This document shows positions 38,214 through 47,445 of a stretch of 64,000 nucleotides of DNA, piece by piece (position 1 is the stretch's first letter; every line of letters begins with the position of its first letter). A program made the position numbers and the translations under genes. The DNA comes from Actinocorallia herbida (GTDB lineage: Bacteria > Actinomycetota > Actinomycetes > Streptosporangiales > Streptosporangiaceae), in the NCBI RefSeq assembly GCF_003751225.1, contig NZ_RJKE01000001.1:5208001-5272000 (forward strand). The letters are read 5' to 3'. Below the pieces are notes generated by a model. The model worked only from the letters and a program-made list of their open reading frames with translations, ran no database searches and was not told where the DNA came from.

Positions 38214-39706
38214 CCCGCCCGCCGGCCGACGGCCCCCTGCTGCTGCGCTGCCGCACCCTGGTCGCCGACGCCGCGTCCGCGCCGCTGGCCGACGCCGGAG
38301 TGCTGGTGGACGCCACCGGCACCGTGACCCGGGTGGCGCCCTACGCGCTGCTGGCCGACAAGGCGCCCGCCGCCCGCACCGAGGTCCTGGACGGCGTGGT
38401 CCTGCCCGCCTTCACCGACGCGCACAGCCATCTGCGGGCGCTGCCCCTGGCCGAGCAGGACGTCGCCGACGCCGACCTGGAGAGCTGGGTCGTCCGGCTG
38501 ACCGGCGCCACCGCGCTCGACCCCGGCGACGACGCCCTCGTCGCCGCGGACGGTCTGACGGCCACCGGGGTGACGACCGTGCAGGCCGTCCACCACACCT
38601 TCGCCGGGCCCGAGGAGTACACCGCCTCGGTGACCGCGGTCGCGCGGGAGCTGGTCCTGTCCGGGCTGCGGGCCCAGCTCGCCGTCGGCCTCACCGACCA
38701 GGCCGAGTTCTCCCCGGAAACCGCCTCCGGGACTCGGGGAACTCCCGCGGCGCCGCACCGCGGTCTGCGCCCCGACCGGCTCCCTCCCCTGCTCGCCGGG
38801 CTCCTCCGGTCCGCCGGACGGTGGCCCGGCGTACGGATCGCCCTCGCGCCGGTGGCCCCCCAGTGGTGCTCCGATGAGGCGCTCGACGCGCTGCGCCGCT
38901 GCGCGGCCGACGGCGTGCGGCTGCACACCCATCTGCTGGAGAGCCCCCACCAGCGCGGCTGGCTCGCCGACGGCGACGACCCGGTGGCCCGGCTCGACCG
39001 GCACCGGCTGCTGGGCCCCGGCACCTCGGCCGCCCACGGCGTCTGGCTCACCGACGCCGAGACCGCCCTGCTCGCGGAGCGCGGCACGGCGCTCGTGCAC
39101 TGCCCCACGTCCAATCTGCGGCTCGGCTCCGGCGACGCCCGGGTCCGGTCCTGGCTCGACGCCGGGGCGGCCGTCGCGCTGGGCCTGGACAGCCAGCACC
39201 AGGGGCCGCCCGACATGTTCGCCGAGATGCGCGCCGCGCTGGCCGCGGCCGAACGCGCCGGAGGTCCGCTGACCTCCCGGGAAGTGCTCGCCATGGCCAC
39301 CGAGGGCGGGGCCGCCGCGACCGGGAACACCGGCCGCCTCGGCCGGATCGCCCCGGGCCACCGCGCGGACCTGGTGTGCGTCGCGGTCCCCGGCGGCATC
39401 GGCACCGACCCCGTGGAGCACGTCGTCCACGAGGCGACGCACCGCGACGTCAGCGACGTGCTGCGAGCCGGGCGCTGGCTGGTCGGGGCGGGGGTGACCC
39501 TGCGCGGGGCCGAGGCGAACGCCGCCCGGACCAGGCTCCGGGCGGCCCTCTTCGCCGACCGGGCCGCCCGAGCGCGCCGGATGGCCGCCCTCGCCCCGAC
39601 GGAGGCGGCCCTGCGCGCCCTGCTGGACGACACGAACACACGACGGCTCCCGCCGAACGACCGCACCGAGCGGTACGCGCGGACCCGGGACCGGGGGGAG
39701 GCATGA
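38210..39706 (+). CDS. TrzA/AtzA/SsnA-like metal-dependent amidohydrolase (deaminase family)
   Basis: 498-residue cytoplasmic amidohydrolase resembling chlorohydrolases, guanine deaminases and SsnA. Metal and active-site pieces are FTDAHSHLRAL (HxH), LHTHLLESP, AAHGVWLTD, HCPTSNLRLGSG and LGLDSQHQGP with the conserved aspartate. The C-terminal composite-domain segment is IAPGHRADLVCV. Such enzymes hydrolyse amidine or halide groups on nitrogen heterocycles. Its place right after an ABC importer and before a lactonase suggests it attacks the imported compound. The start is ATG 38210 (ATGA overlap with permease 2). Exact substrate unknown. Confidence 0.9.
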   Translation: MTRPPADGPLLLRCRTLVADAASAPLADAGVLVDATGTVTRVAPYALLADKAPAARTEVLDGVVLPAFTDAHSHLRALPLAEQDVADADLESWVVRLTGATALDPGDDALVAADGLTATGVTTVQAVHHTFAGPEEYTASVTAVARELVLSGLRAQLAVGLTDQAEFSPETASGTRGTPAAPHRGLRPDRLPPLLAGLLRSAGRWPGVRIALAPVAPQWCSDEALDALRRCAADGVRLHTHLLESPHQRGWLADGDDPVARLDRHRLLGPGTSAAHGVWLTDAETALLAERGTALVHCPTSNLRLGSGDARVRSWLDAGAAVALGLDSQHQGPPDMFAEMRAALAAAERAGGPLTSREVLAMATEGGAAATGNTGRLGRIAPGHRADLVCVAVPGGIGTDPVEHVVHEATHRDVSDVLRAGRWLVGAGVTLRGAEANAARTRLRAALFADRAARARRMAALAPTEAALRALLDDTNTRRLPPNDRTERYARTRDRGEA

Positions 39707-40590
39707 TGCCGGTCCTGCACGCGCCCGCCGCGCCGGTCCTGGCCGCGGGCTGCGCACTGGGCGAGGGGCCCGCCTGGGACGACGCCACCGGTGAACTGCA
39801 CTGGGCGGACATCCCGTCCGGCCGGCTCCACCGCTACCACCCGCCGACCGGCAAGGCCCGGCACCGCGACTTCGGGCACACGGTGAGCGCCGTCCTGCCC
39901 CGCGCCGGAGGCGGCCACGCGGTCGCCGCCCGGCACGGCCTCCTGGTCCTCGACGGGGAGGGCCGCACCGAGCGGACCGTCGCCGTACCCGGCGAACCCG
40001 AGGGCAACCGGCTCGGCGACGCCGGGGTGGACCCCGCCGGACGGCTCTGGTTCGGCACCCTCGACCTCGACATGCTGCCCGGCCGCGGCGCCCTGTACCG
40101 GCTCGACCCCGGTGCCGAGGCGCCCCGCCGGATCCTGTCGGCCACCAGCGTCGCCAACGGCCTCGGCTGGTCCCCGGACGGAGCCCGGATGTACTTCATC
40201 GACAGCGCCACCCGCCGCGTCGACGTCCTCGACTACGACCCCGCCACCGGCGAGGCCACCGGGCGGCGCCCCTGGGCGACCGTCGAGGACGAGGCGGGCG
40301 TGCCCGACGGGCTCGCCGTCGACGCCGAGGGCGGGGTGTGGGTCGCCCTCTGGCGCGGCGGCCAGGTCCGCCGCTACGGCCCGGACGGGACCCACGACAT
40401 GACCCTTCCGCTCCCGGTCAGCCAGGTCACCAGCTGCGCGTTCGGCGGCCCCGGCCTCGGGCTGCTCTATGTCACCACCGGCCGGGTCGGCATGAGCGAC
40501 CGCCGGCTGGCCGCCGAGCCCGCCGCGGGCGCCGTGTTCGCCGCCGACGTAGGCGTCCCCGGCCTGCCGGTGCCGCCCTGCGCGGTCTGA
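39703..40590 (+). CDS. SMP-30/gluconolactonase/LRE family protein
   Basis: 295-residue six-bladed beta-propeller. Family marks are LGEGPAWDDATGELHWADIPSGRLHRY, NRLGDAGVDPAGRLWFGTLD, VANGLGWSPDG, MYFIDSATRRVDVLDYD and GVPDGLAVDAEGGVWVALW. They contain the calcium ligands Glu, Asn and Asp. These enzymes open sugar or other lactones. The ATG overlaps the previous stop. In context it may hydrolyse a lactone or cyclic ester intermediate, or act more broadly. Confidence 0.92.
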   Translation: MMPVLHAPAAPVLAAGCALGEGPAWDDATGELHWADIPSGRLHRYHPPTGKARHRDFGHTVSAVLPRAGGGHAVAARHGLLVLDGEGRTERTVAVPGEPEGNRLGDAGVDPAGRLWFGTLDLDMLPGRGALYRLDPGAEAPRRILSATSVANGLGWSPDGARMYFIDSATRRVDVLDYDPATGEATGRRPWATVEDEAGVPDGLAVDAEGGVWVALWRGGQVRRYGPDGTHDMTLPLPVSQVTSCAFGGPGLGLLYVTTGRVGMSDRRLAAEPAAGAVFAADVGVPGLPVPPCAV

Positions 40591-40670
40591 CCGGTGCGGG
40601 AGGACGGGATGAGCACGCCGTGCCACGGGACGCACGGACCGACGGACACACGAAGGACGGAGAGACCACG

Positions 40671-42461
40671 ATGACCATCGCGCAGGGATTCGAGCAGCCC
40701 CTGACCCCCGCCGCACGGGGGGCGGGCATGGGCGGCGGAGTCGTGCCCGGGGTGTTCGCCGGGGCCGAGTCGATGCGCCCCACGCTGCTCGGCGAACGCT
40801 GGGCGGTCGTCGCCGGGCACCCGCTGGTCAGCCAGGTCGCCGCCGAGATCCTCGGCCGCGGCGGCAACGCCGTGGACGCCGGGGTCGCCGCGGGCCTCGC
40901 CTCCAACGTCGTCCAGGCCGACATGGCGAACTTCGGCGGCATCGCCCCCGTCCTCGTCCGCACCGCCGGTTCCGCCACCGCGCACAGCGTCGCCGGGGTC
41001 GGCCGGTGGGGCCGTGCCGCCACCCTCGACGCCATGCTCGCCCGGCACGGCGGCAAGCTCCCGCTGGGCGGCGCCCCCTCCATCGTCCCCGGCGCTCCCT
41101 CCGGCTGGATCACCACGCTGCGCGAGTTCGGCACCCTGAGCTTCGCCGAGGCCGCCGCGCCCGCGATCGAGCTCGCCGAGGAGGGCTTCCCGCTGGACGT
41201 GCGCACCGCCCACAGCCTCACCGTGATGGGCCGCGGCTTCTCCCAATGGGAGTCCAGCCGCGCCGTGTACTGGCCCGAGGGCCGCGCGCCCCGGCCCGGC
41301 GAGCGCCTCACCCAGCCCGAACTCGGCGCGCTGCTGCGCTCCCTGGCCGATGCCGAGACCGCCGCGATCGGCGCGGGCGCGGGCCGGGACGGCGGTCTGC
41401 GCGCCGCCCACGATGCCTTCTACCGGGGCGAACCGGCCCGCCGCATCGCCGAGTTCGTCACCGCCGCCGGGGGTTTCCTGGACGTCGGCGACCTGGCCTC
41501 CTTCACCGCCGAGGTCGGCGAGGCCCCCGCCGTCCGCTTCGGCGACCGCACCGTCCACGTCACCCCCGCCTGGAGCCAGGGCCTCATCGTCGCCCAGGCG
41601 CTCGGCGTGCTCGGCGGCCACGACCTCGCCGCCGCCGGGCACAACAGCGAGACCTATCTGCACCTGGTCACCGAGGCTCTGAAGCTCGCCTTCGCCGAAC
41701 GCGAGCGGCACTACGGCGACCCCGCGCACACCGCCGCAGACCCGGCCGACCTGCTGGCCCCCGCCCGGCTGGACGCCCTGCGCGCCCGCATCGGGCACCG
41801 GGCCCTGCCCGACCTGCCCGCCCCCGACGACGGACGGCCCCGGATCGGCAGCACCACCGCGATCGTCGTCATGGACGCCGACGGCAACGCCTTCGCCTCC
41901 TCGCCCAGCGACACCGCCGACGGCGCGCCCCTCATCCCCGGCCTCGGCATCCTGTGCTCCCCGCGCGGCGTCCAGAGCAGGCTCGTCGCCGGGCACCCCA
42001 ACGTCATCGCGCCGGGCAAGCGGCCCTGCGTCACCCCGGCCGCCATGATCACCCTCACCGACCGTCCCGGCGGCGGCGAGCCGGCGGTCGGCGCGCTCGC
42101 CTGCCCGGGCGGCGACGTCATCGTGCAGGCCATGCTCCAGGCGTTCCTGAACGACGCCGTGTTCGGCATGACCGCCCAGCAGGCCGTCGAGGCGCCCCGG
42201 GTCTTCGGCTCCAGCTTCCCCGGCGGATTCCACCCGCACCCGTCCGGCGGCGGCCTGCTGCTCGTCGAGGACCGGATCCCGGCCGCCGTCCGCGACGCCC
42301 TCGCCGCCCGCGGCCACCTCGTGCGGCCCTGGCCCGCCTATGAGTTCGACGCCGGGTCCGTCCAGACCGTCGGCGACCTCGTGCCGCCGTCCCTTGATGG
42401 GCGGCGCGTCCTGGCGGCGGGCGCCGACCCGAGGCGCAGCGCCTACGCGGCGGCCCGCTGA
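40671..42461 (+). CDS. Gamma-glutamyltransferase-like Ntn hydrolase
   Basis: 596-residue member of the gamma-glutamyltranspeptidase/cephalosporin acylase superfamily, which self-cleaves and uses the new N-terminal threonine. The expected nucleophile is Thr395 in IGSTTAIVVMDADGNAFA, close to Thr391 of E. coli GGT. Other conserved parts are GRGGNAVDAGVAAG and LGILCSPRG. No signal peptide is visible, so unlike most bacterial GGTs it should act in the cytoplasm. Start ATG 40671 follows GGACGGAGAG. The downstream GGCT-like fusion hints that gamma-glutamyl or related amide chemistry is part of this pathway. Confidence 0.9.
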   Translation: MTIAQGFEQPLTPAARGAGMGGGVVPGVFAGAESMRPTLLGERWAVVAGHPLVSQVAAEILGRGGNAVDAGVAAGLASNVVQADMANFGGIAPVLVRTAGSATAHSVAGVGRWGRAATLDAMLARHGGKLPLGGAPSIVPGAPSGWITTLREFGTLSFAEAAAPAIELAEEGFPLDVRTAHSLTVMGRGFSQWESSRAVYWPEGRAPRPGERLTQPELGALLRSLADAETAAIGAGAGRDGGLRAAHDAFYRGEPARRIAEFVTAAGGFLDVGDLASFTAEVGEAPAVRFGDRTVHVTPAWSQGLIVAQALGVLGGHDLAAAGHNSETYLHLVTEALKLAFAERERHYGDPAHTAADPADLLAPARLDALRARIGHRALPDLPAPDDGRPRIGSTTAIVVMDADGNAFASSPSDTADGAPLIPGLGILCSPRGVQSRLVAGHPNVIAPGKRPCVTPAAMITLTDRPGGGEPAVGALACPGGDVIVQAMLQAFLNDAVFGMTAQQAVEAPRVFGSSFPGGFHPHPSGGGLLLVEDRIPAAVRDALAARGHLVRPWPAYEFDAGSVQTVGDLVPPSLDGRRVLAAGADPRRSAYAAAR

Positions 42462-42515
42462 GACCCGGCCCGCAGACCCCGCCCTCACCGCATTCCGCCC
42501 AGAGGAGAGACTCCC

Positions 42516-43400
42516 GTGCCACTCCAAGCCCCGCCCGCGATCGACCTGTTCGTCAACGGCACCCTGATGCGCGGCCTGGCGCTGCACGCCAACCTCGCGG
42601 GTGCCGCGTACCTCGGCACCGCCCGCACCGTGCCCGAGTACCGGCTCCACTCGATCGGCGACGTCCACCCCGGCATGTACCGGCTCGCCCCCGGCGAGGC
42701 CGCGGACCGCGGGATCTCCGTCCCCGGAGAGGTCTACCGGGTGCCCGCCGACGTCCTGCGCGCCGTCGAGGAGGGCGAGCCCCCGGGCCTGTACCGGGGT
42801 CCCGTCGACCTCGCCGACGGCCGCACCCTGGACGGCATCCTCTACCCCAGGGACCTGGCCGAGGGCCGGCACCTCGACATCTCCGCCTACGGCGGCTGGC
42901 GCGCGTACAACGCCGCCCGCCCCGCGGCCGCCCGCACCGGCACGGCCGCCACCTGGGCCTGGCACCACACCGGGACCGTCGTCCCCGACCTGGCCGACGC
43001 CGTCGCCTTCCACCACGAGGTCCTCGGCTTCGAGGCGACCTTCGAGGCGTACGGCATGACGGACCTCGTCGAGAGCCTGCTCGGCCTGCCCGGGCTGCGC
43101 TGCGACCTCGTCCAGATGGCCTCCCCGGTCACCGGGCAGCACCTGGAACTCCTCTCCTTCACCGGCGTCCCCGACGACACCCCGCCCTGGCTGCCCGTCC
43201 GCCCCGGCGACAGCCACACCGCCCACCTCGTGGGCGACCTCGACGCCGCGCTCGCCGCGCTGACCGCCGCGGGCGGCACCCTGATCGGCCGGCCGACCGA
43301 GTTCGCCGAGGGCCGCTCCGCCTACTGCCTCACCCCTTCCGGGACCGTCGTGGAGCTGGAGGAACAGCCCTGTCCCGCGCCCGACCACCACCCCGCCTGA
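42516..43400 (+). CDS. GGCT/AtzF C-terminal-like domain fused to VOC domain
   Basis: 294-residue two-domain protein. Residues 5-135 look like a gamma-glutamylcyclotransferase-fold domain as in the C-terminal half of allophanate hydrolase AtzF: LFVNGTLMRGLAL, VPEYRLHSIGDVHPGMYRL and VYRVPADVLRAVEEGEP. Residues 150-285 look like a vicinal-oxygen-chelate (glyoxalase) domain: HHTGTVVPDLADAVAFHHEVLGF, HLELLSFTG, HTAHLVGDLDAALAAL and PSGTVVELEEQ. The VOC metal-ligand pattern (His early, Glu late) appears present. The start is GTG 42516 after AGAGGAGAG. I know of no characterised protein with this fusion. Confidence 0.8.
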   Translation: MPLQAPPAIDLFVNGTLMRGLALHANLAGAAYLGTARTVPEYRLHSIGDVHPGMYRLAPGEAADRGISVPGEVYRVPADVLRAVEEGEPPGLYRGPVDLADGRTLDGILYPRDLAEGRHLDISAYGGWRAYNAARPAAARTGTAATWAWHHTGTVVPDLADAVAFHHEVLGFEATFEAYGMTDLVESLLGLPGLRCDLVQMASPVTGQHLELLSFTGVPDDTPPWLPVRPGDSHTAHLVGDLDAALAALTAAGGTLIGRPTEFAEGRSAYCLTPSGTVVELEEQPCPAPDHHPA

Positions 43401-43436
43401 GCCACGACGACCCGCAGACGACCGAGGAGCACACCC

Positions 43437-44411
43437 ATGGACGGACCCACACTCGTACAGCGCTACCTGGACATGGTGCGCATGCGCCGCTTCGAGGAGG
43501 CGTGCCTGGCCGGCGTGCCCACCCGCGAGATCCACGGCGAACTGCACACCGGCATCGGCCAGGAAGCCGTCGCCGCGGGCCTCATCGGCGCGCTGCGCCC
43601 CGACGACGCCCTGGTCGGCACCCACCGCAGCCATCTCCACGCCCTCGCCAAGGGCGTCGAGGCCCGGCCGCTGCTCGCCGAGATCTACGAGCGCGCCACC
43701 GGCCTGTGCGGCGGCTTCGGCGGCCACATGCACCTGTTCGACCAGAAGCGCCGGTTCTCCACCACCGGCATCGTCGGCGCCAACCTCCCGGTCGCCCTCG
43801 GCCACGCCTGGGCCGCTCAACTGGAGGGGCGTGACTCCGTCGCGGTGGGCGTCACCGGCGACGGCGGCGCCAACACCGGCGGCTTCCACGAGAGCCTCAA
43901 CATGGCCGGCGCCTGGAAACTCCCCCTCGTGGTCCTCATCGAGAACAACGAGTGGGCCATCTCCGTCCCCTTCACCGACTCCACCGCGACCCCCACCCTC
44001 GCCGAGCGCGCCACCGCCTACGGCGCCTGGGGCCGCCGGGTCGACGGCCTGGACGTCGAGGCGGTCGACGAGGCGTTCGCCGAGGCCGTCGCGCACGCCC
44101 GCGCCGGGAACGGGCCCGCGATCCTGGAGGCCACCTGCTACCGCTTCCGCGGCCACTTCGAGGGCGACCTGGACCTGTACCGGCCCGCCGCCGAGAAGGA
44201 CCGGCGCCGCCAGGAACGCGACCCGCTGCCCCTGACCCGGGCCAGGATCCTCGCCCGCGGCCTCATCGCCGAGGACCTGCTGGACGAGCGGGAAGAGGAG
44301 GTCACCGAGGAGATCGAGGCGCTCCTCGACCAGGTGCGCGCCGACCCGATGCCCGACCCCGCCACCGCCCGCGACCATGTTTTCGTCTCCGCGAAAGGCT
44401 CCCGCGCATGA
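43437..44411 (+). CDS. 2-oxoacid dehydrogenase E1 alpha subunit (AcoA/PdhA-like)
   Basis: 324-residue thiamine diphosphate-dependent E1 alpha subunit. The ThDP motif is GDGGANTGGFHESLNMAGAWKL...ENNEWA. Other family blocks are HGELHTGIGQEAVAAG, GTHRSHLHALAKG and CGGFGGHMHLFD. It pairs with the E1 beta encoded next (ATGA overlap). The short length and HMHLFD block resemble acetoin-dehydrogenase-type E1. No E2 or E3 gene lies in the cluster, so it either borrows a cellular E2/E3 or performs a decarboxylase/ligase-type reaction. Confidence 0.92.
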   Translation: MDGPTLVQRYLDMVRMRRFEEACLAGVPTREIHGELHTGIGQEAVAAGLIGALRPDDALVGTHRSHLHALAKGVEARPLLAEIYERATGLCGGFGGHMHLFDQKRRFSTTGIVGANLPVALGHAWAAQLEGRDSVAVGVTGDGGANTGGFHESLNMAGAWKLPLVVLIENNEWAISVPFTDSTATPTLAERATAYGAWGRRVDGLDVEAVDEAFAEAVAHARAGNGPAILEATCYRFRGHFEGDLDLYRPAAEKDRRRQERDPLPLTRARILARGLIAEDLLDEREEEVTEEIEALLDQVRADPMPDPATARDHVFVSAKGSRA

Positions 44412-45427
44412 CCACCACCGCCACTCCGACCCGCAACATCAACGTCTCCCAGTGCGTCGCGGAGTCCCTGCGCCTGGAGATGGAACGCGACGAGCGCGTC
44501 CTCGTGCTCGGTGAGGACGTCGGCCTCCAGGGCGGCGTCTTCGGCAGCACCCGCGGCCTCCAGAAGGCCTTCGGACGCGACCGGGTGCGCGACACCCCGA
44601 TCTCCGAGATGGCCTTCACCGGCGCCGCCGTCGGCCTCGCCATGGAGGGCTACCGCCCCGTCGTCGAGGTGATGTTCGTCGACTTCATCGGGGTCTGCCT
44701 GGAGCAGGTCTACAACGCCGCCGCGAAGATCCGCTACATGACCGGCGGCCGGGTCGGCATGCCGATGGTCATCAAGACCGCGGGCGGCTGCATCGGCTCC
44801 GCCGCCCAGCACTCCCAGTGCCTGTGGGGCACCTTCGCCCACCTGCCCGGACTCCAGGTCGTCGCGCCGTCCTCGCCGTACGACAGCAAGGGCCTGATGG
44901 CCGCGGCCGTCCGCAGCGACGACCCCGTGGTGTTCATCGAGCACAAGGGACTGCTCCTGCAGAAGGCGGGGACCTTCACCCACGGCGCCGAGGTGCCGCG
45001 GGAGGCGTACACCGTGCCCCTCGGCCGGGCGTCCGTTGTGCGGCCCGGCTCCGACCTGACCCTGGTCACCCTGAGCGCGACCGTCGGGGAGAGCCTGCTC
45101 GCCGCCGGGGACCTGGCCGCCGAGGGCGTCGACGTCGAGGTGATCGACCTGCGCAGCGTCGTCCCCCTCGACCTCGACACCGTCTGCGCGTCGGTCGCCC
45201 GCACCGGACGCCTGCTGGTCGTGGACGAGGACTACCTCGGCTTCGGCCTCAGCGGCGAGATCATCACCCGCGTCATCGAACGCCTCGGCCCGCAGGCCCT
45301 GCGCCAGGTCTCCCGGCACGGCACCCCCGACGTGCCGGTGCCCGCCGCCCTCGGCCTCGAAGAGGCCGTCGTGCCCCGCCGGGCCTCCATCGCGCAGGCC
45401 GTCCGTGCCATGGGCGCCGCCGCATGA
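44408..45427 (+). CDS. 2-oxoacid dehydrogenase E1 beta subunit (AcoB/PdhB-like)
   Basis: 339-residue E1 beta subunit, complete. Family blocks are VLVLGEDVGLQGGVFGST, DTPISEMAFTGAAVGLAMEGYRPV, QHSQCLWGTFAHLPGLQVVAPS and VIDLRSVVPLDLDTV. It completes the heterotetrameric E1 with the preceding subunit. Its end overlaps the SDR gene start (ATGA). Confidence 0.94.
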   Translation: MTTTATPTRNINVSQCVAESLRLEMERDERVLVLGEDVGLQGGVFGSTRGLQKAFGRDRVRDTPISEMAFTGAAVGLAMEGYRPVVEVMFVDFIGVCLEQVYNAAAKIRYMTGGRVGMPMVIKTAGGCIGSAAQHSQCLWGTFAHLPGLQVVAPSSPYDSKGLMAAAVRSDDPVVFIEHKGLLLQKAGTFTHGAEVPREAYTVPLGRASVVRPGSDLTLVTLSATVGESLLAAGDLAAEGVDVEVIDLRSVVPLDLDTVCASVARTGRLLVVDEDYLGFGLSGEIITRVIERLGPQALRQVSRHGTPDVPVPAALGLEEAVVPRRASIAQAVRAMGAAA

Positions 45428-46194
45428 GCGCACCACGTTCTTCCCGCGTCGTCGTCATCGGCGCCGCCGGAGCCCTCGGCGCGGCCGCCTGCGCCGCCCT
45501 CGCGGCCCGCGGCCACGCCGTCTGGGCGGCCGACGCCGCCGACGCCGCGCCCGCCCTCGCGGACCTGCCCGGCGACGGGCACCGCGCCGTCCACGTGGAC
45601 GTCACCGACCAGCAGTCCGTCGACGATCTCCTGCGCACCGCGTGGGACGCCCCCGGCGCCCTCCTCGACGGGCTCGTCTACTCCCCCGGCGTCAACCTGA
45701 CCGGCCCGGTCGCCGGCCTCGACTGGCCCGGCTACGAGCGCCTCATGGACGTCAACCTGGCCGGCGCCTTCCGCACCGGGCAGGCCCTCGCCCGCCTGCT
45801 GGAGAAAGGCCCCCGGCCCTTCGGAGCGGTCTTCCTGTCCTCGACCGCGGGACTGCGCGGGGAGGCGGGCGGCGCCGCCTACAGCGCCTCCAAGTTCGCC
45901 CTCATCGGCTTCGTCCAGTCCTTCGCCGCCGAGATCGCCGAGCACGGCGGCCGGGCCAACGCCGTGTGCCCCGGCAACGTCGACAGCCCCATGCTGCGCC
46001 GGCTGGCCGCCCAGGTCGCCGACCGGGAGAACACCACGACCGAGGAGATCCTGGCCCGGTTCGCGGACGCCTCCGCCTTCCGCCGCCTGATCGACCCCGC
46101 CGAGGTCGGCCGCGTCTGCGCCTGGCTGGCGTCGGCGGAGTCCTCCGGGCTCAGCGGCCAGAACCTGGTCGTCGACGGCCCTCCGGCAGGCTGA
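45424..46194 (+). CDS. Short-chain dehydrogenase/reductase
   Basis: 256-residue classical SDR. The nucleotide-binding loop is VIGAAGALGAAACAAL (a GxxGxxG variant of TGxxxGIG). NVNLAGAF, serine in FLSSTAG and the catalytic pair YSASK are present, with CPGNVDSPM following. Probably an NAD(P)-dependent alcohol/ketone step of the pathway. ATGA overlap with the E1 beta gene. Confidence 0.93.
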   Translation: MSAPRSSRVVVIGAAGALGAAACAALAARGHAVWAADAADAAPALADLPGDGHRAVHVDVTDQQSVDDLLRTAWDAPGALLDGLVYSPGVNLTGPVAGLDWPGYERLMDVNLAGAFRTGQALARLLEKGPRPFGAVFLSSTAGLRGEAGGAAYSASKFALIGFVQSFAAEIAEHGGRANAVCPGNVDSPMLRRLAAQVADRENTTTEEILARFADASAFRRLIDPAEVGRVCAWLASAESSGLSGQNLVVDGPPAG

Positions 46195-46242
46195 CCCGGC
46201 CCCGCCGGCCCCACCACCGACCCGCACACCCCGAGGAACGAC

Positions 46243-47418
46243 ATGATCTCCCTGGACCGCGTCATCAGCGACACCCGCTCCCTGATCGGCATCGACAGCC
46301 AGAACCCAGGACCGCTGGAAGGCAAGTGCGCCGAGTGGGTCGGCAACCGCCTCACCGAAGCGGGCCTGGACGTCGAGCGGATGCCGGTCGCCGAGGGCCG
46401 GGACAACATCGTGGCCCGGGTCCCCGGCGAGGGCACCGCCCCCCGCCTGGTGCTGCTCGGCCACATGGACACGGTCCCCGTCGGCGAGGGCTGGACCTTC
46501 CCGCCGCTGGGCGGCGCCATCGCCGACGGCCGCCTCTACGGCCGCGGCGCCTGCGACATGAAGGCCGGGCTCGCCCTCTCCATCAACCTGCTCGACGCGC
46601 TCGCCGCCGGGGGACGCCCGCCCGCGGGCGACGTCCTGCTCGTCGCCACCGTCGACGAGGAGGCCCCCGACATGGCGGGCGCCCACCGGCTCGTCGAGAG
46701 CGGGCTGCTGCGCCCCGACGACCAGGTCCTCGCCCTCGAACCCACCGGCATGCGCCTGCGGATCGCCCAGATGGGCCTGCGCTGGCTCACCCTGCGTGTC
46801 CGCGGCCGGATGGCCCACGCCGGCCGCGCCCACCTCGGCATCGACGCCAACCACCTGATGGCCAAGATCGTCGACCGGCTGAAGACCGTGTTCGCCGCCC
46901 TGCCCTACGAGGACGAGCTCCTCGGCCGGCCCCGCTTCACCTGCGGCACCTTCCACGGCGGCGTCGCCACCAACGTCGTGCCGCCCTCCTGCGAGGCCGG
47001 ACTCGACGTGCGGATCGTGCCCCCGATGACCCCCGCCCACGCCCAGGCGATCGTCGACCGGGTCGCCGCGGCCGTGATCGCCGAGTACCCCGGCGCCGAG
47101 TACGTGATCGAGCCGCTCGGCGCCGAGCGGCCGCCGGTCCGGGCGTCCGACGACGCCCCGGTGGTGCGCGGGCTGCGCGCCGCCCACCTGGAGCACACCG
47201 GGCGGGCCGTGCCGGTCGGCGGCGCCGACGGGCACGAGGCCTACACCGACGCCTCCATGGTCGCCGCCCTCACCGGCAGCACCTCCTGCACCGTCTTCGG
47301 CCCCGGCGCCACCGACCAGGCGCACACCGCGGACGAGTACGTCCCCCTCGCCGATCTGGACCTCGGTGCCAGAATGCTCGGGACTCTGGTGAACAATTGG
47401 GGTGAAACTGCACTTTAA
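46243..47418 (+). CDS. M20-family metallohydrolase (ArgE/DapE-like)
   Basis: 391-residue di-zinc amidohydrolase/peptidase. Metal ligands and catalytic residues are seen in GHMDTVPVGEGW, GRGACDMKAG, VDEEAPDMAG and the late histidine in ATDQAHTADEYVPL. It hydrolyses N-acyl or peptide amide bonds. The lid-domain block GRMAHAGRAHLGIDANH is typical of ArgE/DapE/carboxypeptidase G2. ATG 46243 follows a GAGGAACGAC site. It is the last enzyme gene before the regulator. Confidence 0.93.
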   Translation: MISLDRVISDTRSLIGIDSQNPGPLEGKCAEWVGNRLTEAGLDVERMPVAEGRDNIVARVPGEGTAPRLVLLGHMDTVPVGEGWTFPPLGGAIADGRLYGRGACDMKAGLALSINLLDALAAGGRPPAGDVLLVATVDEEAPDMAGAHRLVESGLLRPDDQVLALEPTGMRLRIAQMGLRWLTLRVRGRMAHAGRAHLGIDANHLMAKIVDRLKTVFAALPYEDELLGRPRFTCGTFHGGVATNVVPPSCEAGLDVRIVPPMTPAHAQAIVDRVAAAVIAEYPGAEYVIEPLGAERPPVRASDDAPVVRGLRAAHLEHTGRAVPVGGADGHEAYTDASMVAALTGSTSCTVFGPGATDQAHTADEYVPLADLDLGARMLGTLVNNWGETAL

Positions 47419-47445
47419 GGATCTTCTAGGAAAGGCGGGACGCAG

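Noticed and set aside
40467-44378. 1303-codon antisense frame across the GGT to E1 alpha genes
   Set aside because: No domains, and the plus-strand genes there have clear motifs and overlapping starts and stops.
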